Assembly (NCBI GenBank): GCA_964638675.1
Contig: CAZXAU010000010.1
Coordinates: 1-64,000, forward strand
Length of the DNA stretch: 64,000 nucleotides
Reading direction: 5' to 3'
Source of the DNA: SIG714 sp964638675
GTDB lineage: Bacteria; Bacillota; Clostridia; Oscillospirales; CAG-272
Positions 18,388-27,441 of the stretch are shown here, in pieces. Below the pieces are notes generated by a model. That model searched no databases. It was not told the origin of the DNA and saw only the letters and a program-made list of their open reading frames with translations. Each line of letters starts with the position of its first letter. The stretch's first letter is position 1. A program made the position numbers and the translations under genes.

Positions 18388-19152
18388 TTAAGAGATATAT
18401 TTATTTTCCCCGCATTTTACTGCAAGAACCGTTAAATTATCGGAAGGGTCGAGTGAGAGAGCCCTGCGTAACAGCTCGTTTGCTATCTGCTCTGCTGAAA
18501 GATCAGCGATTCTTGAAACGATATCCGAAATCTCATTTTCTATAGGATTATACAGCCCATCTGAGCAGAGTATCAAAATATCATCCTCTTCAAGAGGTGT
18601 CACAAAAATATCGGGGTCGGAATTGCTGTGCGCACCGAGAGACCTGGTCAATATATTCTTTCCTTTTCCCGATTCACCTTCAGGATCGCCTAAATCAAGC
18701 AGCATTCTGTTAAGTGAGTGATCTTTGGTTACGATACTTATATCGCCCTCAGAAAATCTGTACAGCCTGCTGTCCCCAACATTTACGGCATACATCGTTC
18801 CTTCATATAAGGCGCAGGCGACAAGTGTGGTTCCCATTCCCTCAAGTGTCGGATCGGCTGATTCTCTTTCTGTTATTTTGCCAACTGCAAAGTAAAGCGA
18901 CTTTTTCAGGAATGAAGTCAACACAAGCGAGAGCGAGGCCGAGGAATTATTGGATATGAATTCCTCACAAAGTCTTTTGAATTCGGCAGAAAAGAACTCC
19001 ACGGCAATTTTAGATGCCACGGAACCGCCTGACATTCCGCCCATTCCGTCGCAAACGATAAAAAGTTGTAAGGATCCGAGATCACAACATGAAAAAACAT
19101 CCTGATTCTCTTTTCTTACTTTTCCGATATCACTCACTCCGTAGTATTCCAT
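18388..19152 (-). CDS. prpC: PP2C-type Ser/Thr protein phosphatase (PrpC/Stp)
   Basis: 254 residues. Metal-binding motifs are complete: CDGMGGMSGG, GTTLVACAL, NVGDSRLYRF, KDHSLNRM and LCSDGLYNPI, with a final DNLTVLAV. The enzyme is a soluble Mn/Mg-dependent phosphatase that reverses phosphorylation by the kinase encoded just downstream. GGAGAG precedes the ATG. The 97-bp gap to prkC carries no obvious terminator. Confidence 0.95.
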   Translation of the reverse strand: MEYYGVSDIGKVRKENQDVFSCCDLGSLQLFIVCDGMGGMSGGSVASKIAVEFFSAEFKRLCEEFISNNSSASLSLVLTSFLKKSLYFAVGKITERESADPTLEGMGTTLVACALYEGTMYAVNVGDSRLYRFSEGDISIVTKDHSLNRMLLDLGDPEGESGKGKNILTRSLGAHSNSDPDIFVTPLEEDDILILCSDGLYNPIENEISDIVSRIADLSAEQIANELLRRALSLDPSDNLTVLAVKCGENKYIS

Positions 19153-19177
19153 AATTACTCTCCATGTATGTAATATG

Positions 19178-20215
19178 TCATTTATCCGATTGATTTGTCT
19201 TCCTTCTGAGCTGACCGCACGATGCGTTTATATCTGCTCCGAGAGTCCGCCTTACCGTAGAATTTATCCCGTTTTTTATAAGGCAGTCGGCAAACGCCTT
19301 CGCTCTTTTTCTGTCGCTCGGCAGGAAATTTCTTTCAAGAACGTTGTTTACCGGGATGAGATTTACATGAATCGGCATATTTCCCATATATTTTTTGAGC
19401 AGACCGGCAAGACGTATAGCACCGTATTCACTGTCATTGACGCCCGATATCAGTGTATATTCAAAAGAAATTCTTCTTCCCGTTTCAGAAAAGTAGTCAC
19501 GGCAGGCCGTAAGAAGCTTTTCTATATTCCATTTATTGTTTATCGGCATTATCGAAGAACGTGTGCCGTCATCATAAGCATGAAGCGATATTGAAAGCGT
19601 AATGGGAAAATCAAGCTCGGAAAGTTTGTATATTTTATCGACTATTCCACAAGTTGAAAGCGAAATATGCCTGCATCCTATATTCAGCCCGTCGGGAGAA
19701 GTGACAAGATTCAGGAATTTTACGGTATTATCGAAATTGTCGAGCGGTTCACCGATGCCCATCATAACGACATTTGATATCCTTATCCCGAGGTCCTTCT
19801 GCGCGGCGATTATCTGTGAGAGAATTTCCCCGGCAGACAGGTTTCTCGCCTTTCCCGCTATTGTCGATGCACAGAATCTGCACCCCATCGCACAACCGCA
19901 CTGACAGGAAACACAGATGCTGTAACCGTGTTCATACTTCATGACGACAGATTCGACCATCTGACCGTCCTTCATCTCAAAGAGATATTTAACCGTTCCG
20001 TCTATTGCCGAAACAAGCTTTTTTTCGATATGCGGAATGTAGTATAAATCATCCTTTTTTATAAGGGAGATAACCGATTCGGGTATGTTCGACATTTCGT
20101 GCAGCGGTGTACCCTTCATCATCCATGAATACAACTGCTTGCCTCGATACTTTTTTTCTCCGTTTGCAATAAGGAGATCTTCAAGCTCGGACAAAGAAAG
20201 AGAAAGAATATCCAT
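19178..20215 (-). CDS. rlmN: 23S rRNA (adenine-C2)-methyltransferase RlmN
   Basis: About 345 residues from the ATG at 20213-20215; a GTG five codons upstream (20228-20230) is possible but its GAAGGAAA sits too close. This is a radical SAM enzyme that methylates A2503 of 23S rRNA and certain tRNAs. CGCAMGCRFCAS supplies the CxxxCxxC cluster motif; GEPLDNFDN and NLIPVN are family motifs; the resolving Cys is in the C-terminal GADINASCGQLR. The family length matches. It heads the rlmN-prpC-prkC run. Confidence 0.95.
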   Translation of the reverse strand: MDILSLSLSELEDLLIANGEKKYRGKQLYSWMMKGTPLHEMSNIPESVISLIKKDDLYYIPHIEKKLVSAIDGTVKYLFEMKDGQMVESVVMKYEHGYSICVSCQCGCAMGCRFCASTIAGKARNLSAGEILSQIIAAQKDLGIRISNVVMMGIGEPLDNFDNTVKFLNLVTSPDGLNIGCRHISLSTCGIVDKIYKLSELDFPITLSISLHAYDDGTRSSIMPINNKWNIEKLLTACRDYFSETGRRISFEYTLISGVNDSEYGAIRLAGLLKKYMGNMPIHVNLIPVNNVLERNFLPSDRKRAKAFADCLIKNGINSTVRRTLGADINASCGQLRRKTNQSDK

Positions 20216-20299
20216 TTTTACCGCCAGCACTTTCCTTCAGTTTTATTTACTTTTTTATTTGTTTCTTTATTAACACTTTTCATTGATTCTGATATACTT

Positions 20300-20328
20300 A
20301 CAATATAATTTGTACCGTTTATGATCAA
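20300..20328 (-). promoter_or_regulatory. Possible promoter of the rlmN-prpC-prkC operon
   Basis: TTGATC (20323-20328), 17-bp spacer and TATTGT (20300-20305) on the minus strand, in an AT-rich gap about 85 bp before rlmN. Both boxes deviate from consensus, so this is tentative. Confidence 0.4.
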
Positions 20329-20444
20329 GTTAATACTATACATAATTATCATATCATATTTTTCTTAAAAAATCAATTATTTTTTTGAAAAATATTCAAA
20401 TACAGTGTAAATAAACCATATAGAATTATTCGACGCAAATTCAA

Positions 20445-20477
20445 AAGCACAGGGCTGAAATTAAAGCTCCTGTGCTT
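20445..20477. terminator. Terminator hairpin after malQ
   Basis: AAGCACAGG/CCTGTGCTT stem with a 15-nt loop. The better T-run (TTTTTT) lies on the plus-strand side and a weaker TTTGAATTTG on the malQ side, so it may work in both directions. Confidence 0.65.
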
Positions 20478-20491
20478 GAATTTTTTATATC

Positions 20492-22051
20492 CTACCGAAT
20501 CAGGCTGTCAGAGCTTGTCCCGTCAGTTGCTTCTTTTTCGGAAACATCTTCCGATAAAGCCGCTCTTCCGTAGCGTTTTGTGTATTCTGAAAGCTTTTTT
20601 GTCAATTTTTTGGTTATAGCACCTTTTTTCATTCTCCATTGCCAATTTCCGAGCGAAGTACCGGGTGTGTTCATACGGCAATCGGCAGGTAGGCAAAGCA
20701 GATCCTGCATTTGAACTATAAAAAGCAGAGACCTTGTTGACATCCCACTCCTTATAAGTCCGAATTGCCAGCCTTCTTCTTTTGTGATCGAACAGTATTT
20801 TTCGGCAAATTCGACATCCTTCTTTTTGCTTGACGTCAGCCACCCCGAAACCGTTTCATTGTCATGTGTCCCGATATAGCAAACACTGTTATCGATGCAA
20901 TTGTGCGGCAGATAATCTGAACCGCCTTTGCTGTCAAATGCGAATTCAAGCACCTTCATGCCCGGAAATGCCGATTTTTCGAGCAGTTCGGATACTTCGT
21001 CTGTAATAACTCCGAGATCCTCTGCAATAAAGCTGATATCGGAAAACCATTCGGTGATGACCTTGATAAAGGGATAGCCCGGACCTTTCACCCATTTTCC
21101 GTTCACGGCAGTTTTTTCTCCGTAAGGAACAGACCAATAGCTTTCAAAGCCTCTGAAGTGGTCTAGGCGTATGACATCATACATCTTTGCGGCAGAGCCT
21201 ATACGTCTTATCCACCATCCGTAACCGTCATTTATCATTGCATCCCAATTGTATACAGGATTTCCCCAAAGCTGACCGTCCTCTGAAAATGCATCTGGCG
21301 GAACTCCGGCAACCTCGATAGGCAGATATTTTTCATCAAGCATGAAGAATTGCTGTTCGCTCCATACATCGGCTGAATCAAGCGGCACATATATCGGTAT
21401 ATCGCCTATAAAACGAATTCCCTTTTCAGCTGCATATGTGCGAAGTTCATTCCACTGCTTGTAGAATAAATACTGAATGAAAATATAGAACTCTATGTCG
21501 CACTTAAGTTCACAGCGATATTTTTCAAGCGTTTCAGTTTGCCTCGCCTTCGCCCCCTCATCATCCCACTGTGTCCAGCACTTCATTGAAAAATGAGATT
21601 TGAGTGCCATATAAAGAGCATAATTCTCTATCCATGAAGCATTGTCCAAACGAAACTGCGAAATCTCTTTTTCAAGCATATTCCATGCTCTTTCGTATCC
21701 TTTACGCAACAGATCGAAGCGAGTCAGATAAAGTGTTCCGTAATCGCATTTTTCATCATTCAATATCAAATCGGCTTTTTTTATCTCGTTTTTTGTAAGG
21801 ATTCCTTCCTTTTCAAGAATATCAAGATCAATAAAATATGGATTACCTGCAAATGATGAAAATGATGAATAGGGACTGTCTCCGAATCCGGTAGGTCCCA
21901 GCGGAAGAAGCTGCCAATAGCTCTGCGAGCTTTCTGACAAAAAGTCGATAAATTTGTAGGCTTCTGCGCCTAGTGTGCCTATACCGTGGCGTGACGGCAA
22001 TGCCGAAACAGGCATAAGTATACCGGATGAACGCCTGATTTTATTTTTCAT
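20492..22051 (-). CDS. malQ: 4-alpha-glucanotransferase (amylomaltase, GH77)
   Basis: 519 residues. It transfers maltosyl and longer glucan units between alpha-1,4-glucans. GH77 active-site motifs are present: IRLDHFRGF with the nucleophile Asp, IAEDLG with the acid/base Glu, and IGTHDNETVSGW. The N-terminus (SGILMPVSALPSRHGIGTLG) is the family start. It stands alone rather than in a maltose operon, with GGGGAG as ribosome binding site and its own terminator. The last 25 residues are a polar tail beyond the usual fold. Confidence 0.95.
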   Translation of the reverse strand: MKNKIRRSSGILMPVSALPSRHGIGTLGAEAYKFIDFLSESSQSYWQLLPLGPTGFGDSPYSSFSSFAGNPYFIDLDILEKEGILTKNEIKKADLILNDEKCDYGTLYLTRFDLLRKGYERAWNMLEKEISQFRLDNASWIENYALYMALKSHFSMKCWTQWDDEGAKARQTETLEKYRCELKCDIEFYIFIQYLFYKQWNELRTYAAEKGIRFIGDIPIYVPLDSADVWSEQQFFMLDEKYLPIEVAGVPPDAFSEDGQLWGNPVYNWDAMINDGYGWWIRRIGSAAKMYDVIRLDHFRGFESYWSVPYGEKTAVNGKWVKGPGYPFIKVITEWFSDISFIAEDLGVITDEVSELLEKSAFPGMKVLEFAFDSKGGSDYLPHNCIDNSVCYIGTHDNETVSGWLTSSKKKDVEFAEKYCSITKEEGWQFGLIRSGMSTRSLLFIVQMQDLLCLPADCRMNTPGTSLGNWQWRMKKGAITKKLTKKLSEYTKRYGRAALSEDVSEKEATDGTSSDSLIR

Positions 22052-22097
22052 ATGATCTCCCCTTAAACAGCCGATTAATAGTGTTCATCAAAAAATT

Positions 22098-22136
22098 AAA
22101 AACGGTATGCAGCCTTATTTGACGAATACCGTTTTT
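22098..22136 (-). terminator. Terminator of pnp
   Basis: AAAAACGGTAT/ATACCGTTTTT stem followed in gene sense by AATTTTTTG, between the pnp stop and malQ. Confidence 0.8.
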
Positions 22137-22174
22137 ATTTCTGAATTTTTAGCGAATACCTGTCTTATCAGATA

Positions 22175-24556
22175 TCAGTTCTTTTTAAAGATTGAAAAGA
22201 AGGACTTTTTCTCTTCCTGCGTTGCCTTTTCAGCAGGTTCGGAATCAGCTGTATCGTCAGTCTTTTCAACAGCCTGCAACTGTTCGGTCTGTGCTTTTAC
22301 TTCTGTGTCAGCAGACTTTTCATATTTGTTTTCTCTCGGAGCGTTTCCGCCGCGGTTGTCTCTCTGAGGACGGCGTGAATCCTTTCCTCCACGGGGGGAA
22401 CCCTGACGTGATCCCGAAGGTCTGCGTTCGGTCGAACCGTCTTCTCCTGTGAGTGCCGCCTTGCGTGAAAGATTGAGTCTTCCCTTTTCGTCTACTCCGA
22501 GGAACTTGACTACTAAAGTATCGCCGACATTGCATATATCCTCGACATTTTCAACGAATTTTGTATCAAGGTCTTTTATGTGTACCATTCCCTCTTTACC
22601 GGGAGCAAATTCGACAAATGCACCGATCGGAATGATTCTCGTTACAGTACCGGTATAAATTGCACCGACTTCGGGTTCAAAGCATATACCCTCAATTATC
22701 TTCTGTGCTGCAAGACCCGAATCACGGTTTTCAGCAGCAATATAAATTGTTCCGTCCTCTTCGATATCGATCTTTGCACCTGTATCGGCAACTATCTTCT
22801 GAATGACTTCTCCGCCCTTACCGATAACTTCACGGATCTTTTCGGTCTTGATGTGCATTGTTATCATCTTGGGAGCTGTCTCACAAACCTCTGCACGGGG
22901 TTCGGGAATTGCTTTGAGAATATATTCGTCTATGATATAATCTCTTCCCTCGTGAGTTCTCTGGAATGCTGAACGGATGATCTCGGGTGTAAGTCCGTCA
23001 ATTTTAAGGTCCATCTGAATTGATGTAATACCCTTTTTGGTTCCTGCAACCTTGAAGTCCATATCTCCGTAGAAATCTTCAAGTCCCTGAATATCTGTCA
23101 TCGTATCCCATGAACCGTCCTCAGCGGTGATAAGACCGCATGAAATACCGGCAACAGGAGCTTTGATCGGAACGCCTGCCGCCATAAGTGCAAGTGTCGA
23201 GCCGCAAACAGATGCCTGCGATGTCGAACCGTTCGATGAAATAACTTCGGAAACAACTCTTATAGCATACGGGAATTCTTCAACAGAAGGAAGAACGGGG
23301 ATAAGCGAACGCTCTGCAAGTGCACCGTGTCCTATTTCTCTGCGTCCGGGAGATCTTATTGCCTTTGCTTCACCTGTAGAGAAGCCAGGCATATTGTAAT
23401 GGTGCATATATCTCTTGGATTTCTCTTCATCAACCGTATCAAGCTCCTGAGCATCGTTTAATGTTCCGAGTGTACAGATTGAGAGAACCTGAGTTTGTCC
23501 TCTTGTGAACATACCCGAACCGTGCACTCTCGGAAGAAGGTCAACTTCTGCGTCAAGCGGTCTGATCTGGTCCATCTTTCTTCCGTCAACACGCTTCTTA
23601 TCGTTGAGAAGCCAACGGCGAACGATCTTCTTCTGTATCTTATAAATAAGCTCTGGAAGCTGAACTGTAAGATCAGGGTATTCTTCGCCGAATGTTGCGA
23701 GAATATCGTCCTGGATAGGCTGCATTTTTGCATCACGTACTGTCTTGTCATCTGTGTCGAGAGCTTCCATTACTCTTTCCTCACAGTAAGCGAAGATCTT
23801 ATCGAACATATCGTGATCGAGCTCGCATGAAGGATAATCAAATTTCGGTTTTCCTACCGTTGCAACGATATCATCGATGAACGAGCAGAGCTTCTTTATC
23901 TCTTCGTGTGCTTCCATAATGGCATTGAACATAGTGTCATCGTCAACTTCGTTTGCACCTGCTTCGATCATGACAACCTTGTTTTTAGAACCTGCAACTG
24001 TGAGCTGAAGATCGCTTACAGATCTCTGCTCGCTTGTCGGGTTGATAACGGTCTTGCCGTCAACAAGTCCTACAAATACACCTGCAATAGGTCCGTTCCA
24101 CGGGATATCGGATATCGACAGAGCGATAGAAGCACCTATCATAGCGGTGATCTCGGGCGAGCAGTCATAATCAACTGCCATAAGAGTGAGCGTAAGTGCT
24201 ACGTCATTACGGAGATCCTTCGGGAAAAGCGGACGGATAGGTCTGTCTATAACTCTTGCGGTGAGTATAGCCTTCTCGGAGGGCTTGCCTTCTCTGCGGA
24301 GATATCCACCCGGGATTCTGCCGACAGCGTAGAGCTTTTCATCAAAATCAACCGACAGCGGGAGAAAATCTATGCCGTCTCTCGGTTTCGCCGACGCAGT
24401 TGCAGTGCAAAGCAGGGTCGTCTTTCCGTATGTTATAAGGCAGGCGCCGTTTGCAAGTCCTGCCATCTTGCCCGTTTCAACCTTGAGTGTTCTGCCGGCA
24501 AGCTCTGTTTCAAAAACATGATAGTTTTTGAATTCCATTCTTTCTGATGGAGTCAT
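22175..24556 (-). CDS. pnp: Polyribonucleotide nucleotidyltransferase (PNPase)
   Basis: 793 residues, phosphorolytic 3'-5' exoribonuclease of the RNA degradosome. In order: RNase PH domain 1, an all-helical domain, RNase PH domain 2 (FTRGQTQVL, GPGRREIGHGALAERSL is close to the family text RREIGHG), KH domain (IREVIGKGGEVIQKI) and S1 domain (GAIYTGTVTRIIPIGAFVEF). An added tail of about 90 residues is first Arg/Gly-rich, then acidic, as in RNA-binding disordered tails. AGAGG precedes the ATG at 24554-24556. It follows rpsO, the common rpsO-pnp arrangement. Confidence 0.97.
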   Translation of the reverse strand: MTPSERMEFKNYHVFETELAGRTLKVETGKMAGLANGACLITYGKTTLLCTATASAKPRDGIDFLPLSVDFDEKLYAVGRIPGGYLRREGKPSEKAILTARVIDRPIRPLFPKDLRNDVALTLTLMAVDYDCSPEITAMIGASIALSISDIPWNGPIAGVFVGLVDGKTVINPTSEQRSVSDLQLTVAGSKNKVVMIEAGANEVDDDTMFNAIMEAHEEIKKLCSFIDDIVATVGKPKFDYPSCELDHDMFDKIFAYCEERVMEALDTDDKTVRDAKMQPIQDDILATFGEEYPDLTVQLPELIYKIQKKIVRRWLLNDKKRVDGRKMDQIRPLDAEVDLLPRVHGSGMFTRGQTQVLSICTLGTLNDAQELDTVDEEKSKRYMHHYNMPGFSTGEAKAIRSPGRREIGHGALAERSLIPVLPSVEEFPYAIRVVSEVISSNGSTSQASVCGSTLALMAAGVPIKAPVAGISCGLITAEDGSWDTMTDIQGLEDFYGDMDFKVAGTKKGITSIQMDLKIDGLTPEIIRSAFQRTHEGRDYIIDEYILKAIPEPRAEVCETAPKMITMHIKTEKIREVIGKGGEVIQKIVADTGAKIDIEEDGTIYIAAENRDSGLAAQKIIEGICFEPEVGAIYTGTVTRIIPIGAFVEFAPGKEGMVHIKDLDTKFVENVEDICNVGDTLVVKFLGVDEKGRLNLSRKAALTGEDGSTERRPSGSRQGSPRGGKDSRRPQRDNRGGNAPRENKYEKSADTEVKAQTEQLQAVEKTDDTADSEPAEKATQEEKKSFFSIFKKN

Positions 24557-24587
24557 GAATATACCTCTTTCTTTCCTTGACCGACCG

Positions 24588-24642
24588 TTTTAGCACTTAC
24601 CGAACACTGGGAGCAGCTCTCACTGTTCGGTAACTGCTAAAA
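24588..24642 (-). promoter_or_regulatory. Long leader hairpin between rpsO and pnp
   Basis: An 18-bp stem with one internal mismatch: TTTTAGCA and TTACCGAACA pair with TGTTCGGTAA and TGCTAAAA. It has no T-run, so it is not a terminator. It lies 32 nt before the pnp ATG. In enterobacteria a similar stem is cut by RNase III and then by PNPase to autoregulate pnp; the same role is inferred here. Confidence 0.6.
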
Positions 24643-24760
24643 ACCTGCCGGTTCAATTATTCTATATTATTTTTTTGTCAGTTATTTTTATTATTCATCT
24701 TACTTACCTTCTACTTACCTATTACTTGCCTCAGGTAAATTTCCGGCTTTTTACGAGAAC

Positions 24761-24783
24761 AAGGAGTGTCATCGACACTCCTT
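24761..24783 (-). terminator. Hairpin after rpsO, probably partial terminator or processing site
   Basis: Perfect 10-bp stem AAGGAGTGTC/GACACTCCTT with a 3-nt loop, 14 bp past the rpsO stop. No U-run follows, so it may protect the rpsO 3' end rather than end transcription. Confidence 0.5.
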
Positions 24784-24796
24784 CATTCAAAGGCTA

Positions 24797-25063
24797 TTAC
24801 TTTCTCAGGTTAAGCTTGTCGATGAGCGCTCTGTAACGTTCAATATCCTTCTTCATAAGATATCCGAGAAGGTTTTTACGCTTTCCGACCATTTTGAGAA
24901 GACCTCTACGGCTGTGGTGATCCTTCGGGTTTGCCTTGAGATGCTCTGTAAGCTGATTGATTCTTGTTGTAAGAATGGCAATCTGAACCTCAGGAGAACC
25001 TGTGTCGCCTTCGTGAGTAGCATAAGCTTCCATAACCTGTTGTTTTTCTTCTTTGAGTAACAT
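24797..25063 (-). CDS. rpsO: Ribosomal protein S15
   Basis: 88 residues from the ATG at 25061-25063 (MLLKEEKQQVMEAY), with GAGGTG in front; a longer in-frame reading adds 13 residues that are not S15. The S15 signature is complete: HEGDTGSPEVQIA, LKANPKDHHSRRGLL and KRKNLLGYLMKKD. It binds 16S rRNA in the small-subunit platform. The promoter at 25156-25184 leaves an 80-90 nt leader, where S15 proteins often repress their own translation. Confidence 0.98.
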   Translation of the reverse strand: MLLKEEKQQVMEAYATHEGDTGSPEVQIAILTTRINQLTEHLKANPKDHHSRRGLLKMVGKRKNLLGYLMKKDIERYRALIDKLNLRK

Positions 25064-25155
25064 TTCTTTCACCTCATAAATATAATCTATTCCGTAACAC
25101 AAAGCAAGGGTGGGTGAATACTTTATCCAAAGCCGTGTGCCCGCAACTGAAAGTG

Positions 25156-25184
25156 ATTATACCACAAATCAATTTGTTTGTCTA
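25156..25184 (-). promoter_or_regulatory. Sigma-A promoter of rpsO-pnp
   Basis: TAGACA (25179-25184), 17-bp spacer, TATAAT (25156-25161) on the minus strand, about 95 bp before rpsO. Confidence 0.75.
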
Positions 25185-25369
25185 TAGCTTTTTACAATTT
25201 AATATTTTTTTTACAATTTAAAAATTAATAACCAAACCGTATGCTCAAAGCTGCGAAAAAGCCGGCATCTTTAGCATCATTTTTTGTTTTGCATTATTTT
25301 TTCGTTTGCTTCATTTGAAACGTTTTATAAGTTTGACCGATCGGATATCTGCGTTAAATTATTATAAGT

Positions 25370-26725
25370 TCAATTATCACCGTCTGAAGGCTTTCCGTCA
25401 GGACTGTCATCAGTCTTTTCCGAAGGCTCATCTTTTTTCTCGAAATCGATAACCTCTTCAAGATCATCCGGGATCTGGGCTATAAGATCGGAAATTATCT
25501 TTTTTTCCAATGAAAGCTCTTCATCCTCGATAGCTTCATTGCTTACCTGTGCTTCCTCCTGATCATCTGGAAGATCGTCTGCTACTCCTTCAGCCGCTTC
25601 ATAGGCCTGAATATCAAACTCACCTACATTATTCGCACTGAATTCCGGTTCATCATTCTTCACGTTATCATCAATATCGTTTTCATCATCCAAAAATCCG
25701 TCGTCTGTGAGGATATTGACATTGTAGGAAGAAAAATATGAGCTCATCCCTTCGCCGGGGTCATTTTCGGTATCATCGCCCTCCGAATCATCTCTTTCAT
25801 ATTCGTTATCACCGCCGCACAGATCGCCGTCTGCCTCATGATCCTCATCTTCAATAAGAATGTATTCACTGCAAGGATTTTCCGAAAACGCATCAACAGT
25901 CAAATAATGGCAAAGGCGTGAATAGGCATATATACCTGCAAACAATTCAAAGCAGGAGAAAAAGGCTGTTGCATCCAACGAGAATCCGTTCATTTTCATT
26001 ACACAAAGATAAATTTTGGGCAATGAATCGGAAATTGAAAACAAAGTTGCAAGAAATCCCGCTGCAAAATAGAGTCTTCTCGATGCTCTTCCGATATAGA
26101 ATCTCAGCTCTGAAAGTATAAAGAGCAGTATTGACAATGCCGCCATAATTGCACCGATACGGACAGGAGAATTGACAAGTATATTATCGATTCTGTACAG
26201 CTCAAAAAAAATATATCCGATCAGGAATATGACAAGGCTCAGTCCGCTCAGAACTACAGGAGTTTTATTCGCACCCACACTGAATGCCTGAATAAAGTAA
26301 TAAAGTGCACCTGCAATCAGCAGAACCGCCATTATCAGAGATCTGTAATCGTTCAACGACCCGATCTTCGCAAGATAATGCTGCATGCAAAAGATGATCA
26401 AGAGCAGACCGCAGAAGCATTCGATAATTACAAAGAAGCCTCCCGACTGCACAGTCGACTCAGTGGCTTTACCGAAGGACTTAATAAAAAGTGTGATCAA
26501 AGCAATGAGGAGAGCTGCACCGGCAATATAATATGCAGCCTTGCTCAATGCGTTATTCTCAAAGAGCTTCAGAGCCGAATCATAGAAGTTGTTGTAAAGT
26601 ATAAAATTCAGTGCAGTTGCCGCAAGAGCTAAAATAGTATACAGTGAAAAAAACACAGAAAAGACTATCTTTGCCCTTTTCTCTTTTTCAATAGATTCAA
26701 CAGAATTGTTTTGTTTATAATTCAT
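25370..26725 (-). CDS. Polytopic membrane protein with acidic cytosolic tail, unknown
   Basis: About 451 residues from the ATG at 26723-26725 (MNYKQNNSVESIEKEKRAK), preceded by GAGGG; the longer reading is not supported. About eight membrane spans lie between residues 20 and 265. A C-terminal tail of about 170 residues is strongly acidic (runs of D/E such as DEDHEADGD and DDEEDD-like segments) and ends with DSPDGKPSDGDN. I do not recognise the family. It is monocistronic, with a TATAAT at 26781-26786 but no convincing -35. The acidic tail suggests a disordered interaction or ion-buffering region, which is inference. Confidence 0.75.
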   Translation of the reverse strand: MNYKQNNSVESIEKEKRAKIVFSVFFSLYTILALAATALNFILYNNFYDSALKLFENNALSKAAYYIAGAALLIALITLFIKSFGKATESTVQSGGFFVIIECFCGLLLIIFCMQHYLAKIGSLNDYRSLIMAVLLIAGALYYFIQAFSVGANKTPVVLSGLSLVIFLIGYIFFELYRIDNILVNSPVRIGAIMAALSILLFILSELRFYIGRASRRLYFAAGFLATLFSISDSLPKIYLCVMKMNGFSLDATAFFSCFELFAGIYAYSRLCHYLTVDAFSENPCSEYILIEDEDHEADGDLCGGDNEYERDDSEGDDTENDPGEGMSSYFSSYNVNILTDDGFLDDENDIDDNVKNDEPEFSANNVGEFDIQAYEAAEGVADDLPDDQEEAQVSNEAIEDEELSLEKKIISDLIAQIPDDLEEVIDFEKKDEPSEKTDDSPDGKPSDGDN

Positions 26726-26837
26726 CTTTGCCCTCATAAAATATTTTATAAATATTGTATCACTGTAGGATGCATTCCACATTATACCGCATAACATGCA
26801 TCGAAAACAGAGATATAAAAATAAAATATTTCCCATA

Positions 26838-27101
26838 ACCGTGAAAAATAATCTGCCGATCTCTTACACCGCAAGGCATAGGAATCAACTTCAAATTATT
26901 ATACAACAGTTTTCCGCGAAATTCAATAGCTAAAAAAAAAATATTGTATTAATTTTACTTCCGAATTGCTCCGATAGATTCTCAAAGGTCTGTTGCGCAG
27001 TGCAAAACCGTTAATTTGACCACATAAAGATATGATTTATACCGTCCAAACAGTCAATTTTAAAAAAAATTGATTTTTTTTTATTTTTTTTAAAAAAGGG
27101 C
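26838..27101. other. AT-rich intergenic DNA before the tRNA promoter
   Basis: No ORF with start signals is visible. The stretch is dominated by A/T runs (for example the T-run near 27071-27090), consistent with an UP-element-like region in front of a strong tRNA promoter. Confidence 0.5.
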
Positions 27102-27130
27102 TTGACAAACTGAATCATTTGTGATAGTAT
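27102..27130 (+). promoter_or_regulatory. Strong sigma-A promoter of the tRNA pair
   Basis: Consensus TTGACA (27102-27107), 17-bp spacer, TAGTAT (27125-27130), preceded by A/T tracts. The first tRNA begins 36 bp after the -10 box. Confidence 0.85.
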
Positions 27131-27166
27131 ATACAAGCACTCAAGCGAAGCCGATAAATGTTGAAC

Positions 27167-27243
27167 GGCGGAATAGCTCAGTTGGCTAGAGCAATCGGTT
27201 CATACCCGATAGGTCGTAGGTTCAAGTCCGACTTCCGCTACCA
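27167..27243 (+). tRNA. tRNA-Met (CAT), elongator type
   Basis: 77 nt cloverleaf with encoded CCA. Acceptor GGCGGAA/TTCCGCT, D-loop AGCTCAGTTGGCTAGAGC, anticodon loop TTCATAC (anticodon CAT), T-loop GGTTCAAGTCC. The 1-72 pair is G-U and not the C-A mismatch of the initiator, so this is elongator Met (a tRNA-Ile2 reading is less likely). Confidence 0.95.
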
Positions 27244-27248
27244 TATTT

Positions 27249-27323
27249 GGCCCGTTGGTCAAGCGGTTAAGACACCGCCCTTTCACGGCAGTAACATGGG
27301 TTCGATTCCCGTACGGGTCACCA
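27249..27323 (+). tRNA. tRNA-Glu (TTC)
   Basis: 75 nt cloverleaf with encoded CCA. Acceptor GGCCCGT/ACGGGTC, anticodon loop CTTTCAC (anticodon TTC), T-loop GGTTCGATTCC. It is 5 bp after tRNA-Met and co-transcribed with it. Confidence 0.96.
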
Positions 27324-27353
27324 AAAAAACCTCGTCATTGACGAGGTTTTTTT
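27324..27353 (+). terminator. Terminator of the tRNA operon
   Basis: AACCTCGTC/GACGAGGTT stem with ATT loop, followed by TTTTTTT, directly after the tRNA-Glu CCA end. Confidence 0.93.
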
Positions 27354-27441
27354 AATGATTTTATAATGTAAAGATTTAGTTTTTGAATACCGATCAAATT
27401 ACAGGAATAATAAAAATAACAGAAAATAAAGGAAACATTTT

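Noticed and set aside
23906..24547. 213-residue plus-strand ORF opposite pnp
   Set aside because: Antisense shadow of a strongly conserved gene with no start signals and no plausible protein features.
27158..27355. 65-residue plus-strand ORF
   Set aside because: It covers the two tRNA genes and their terminator.
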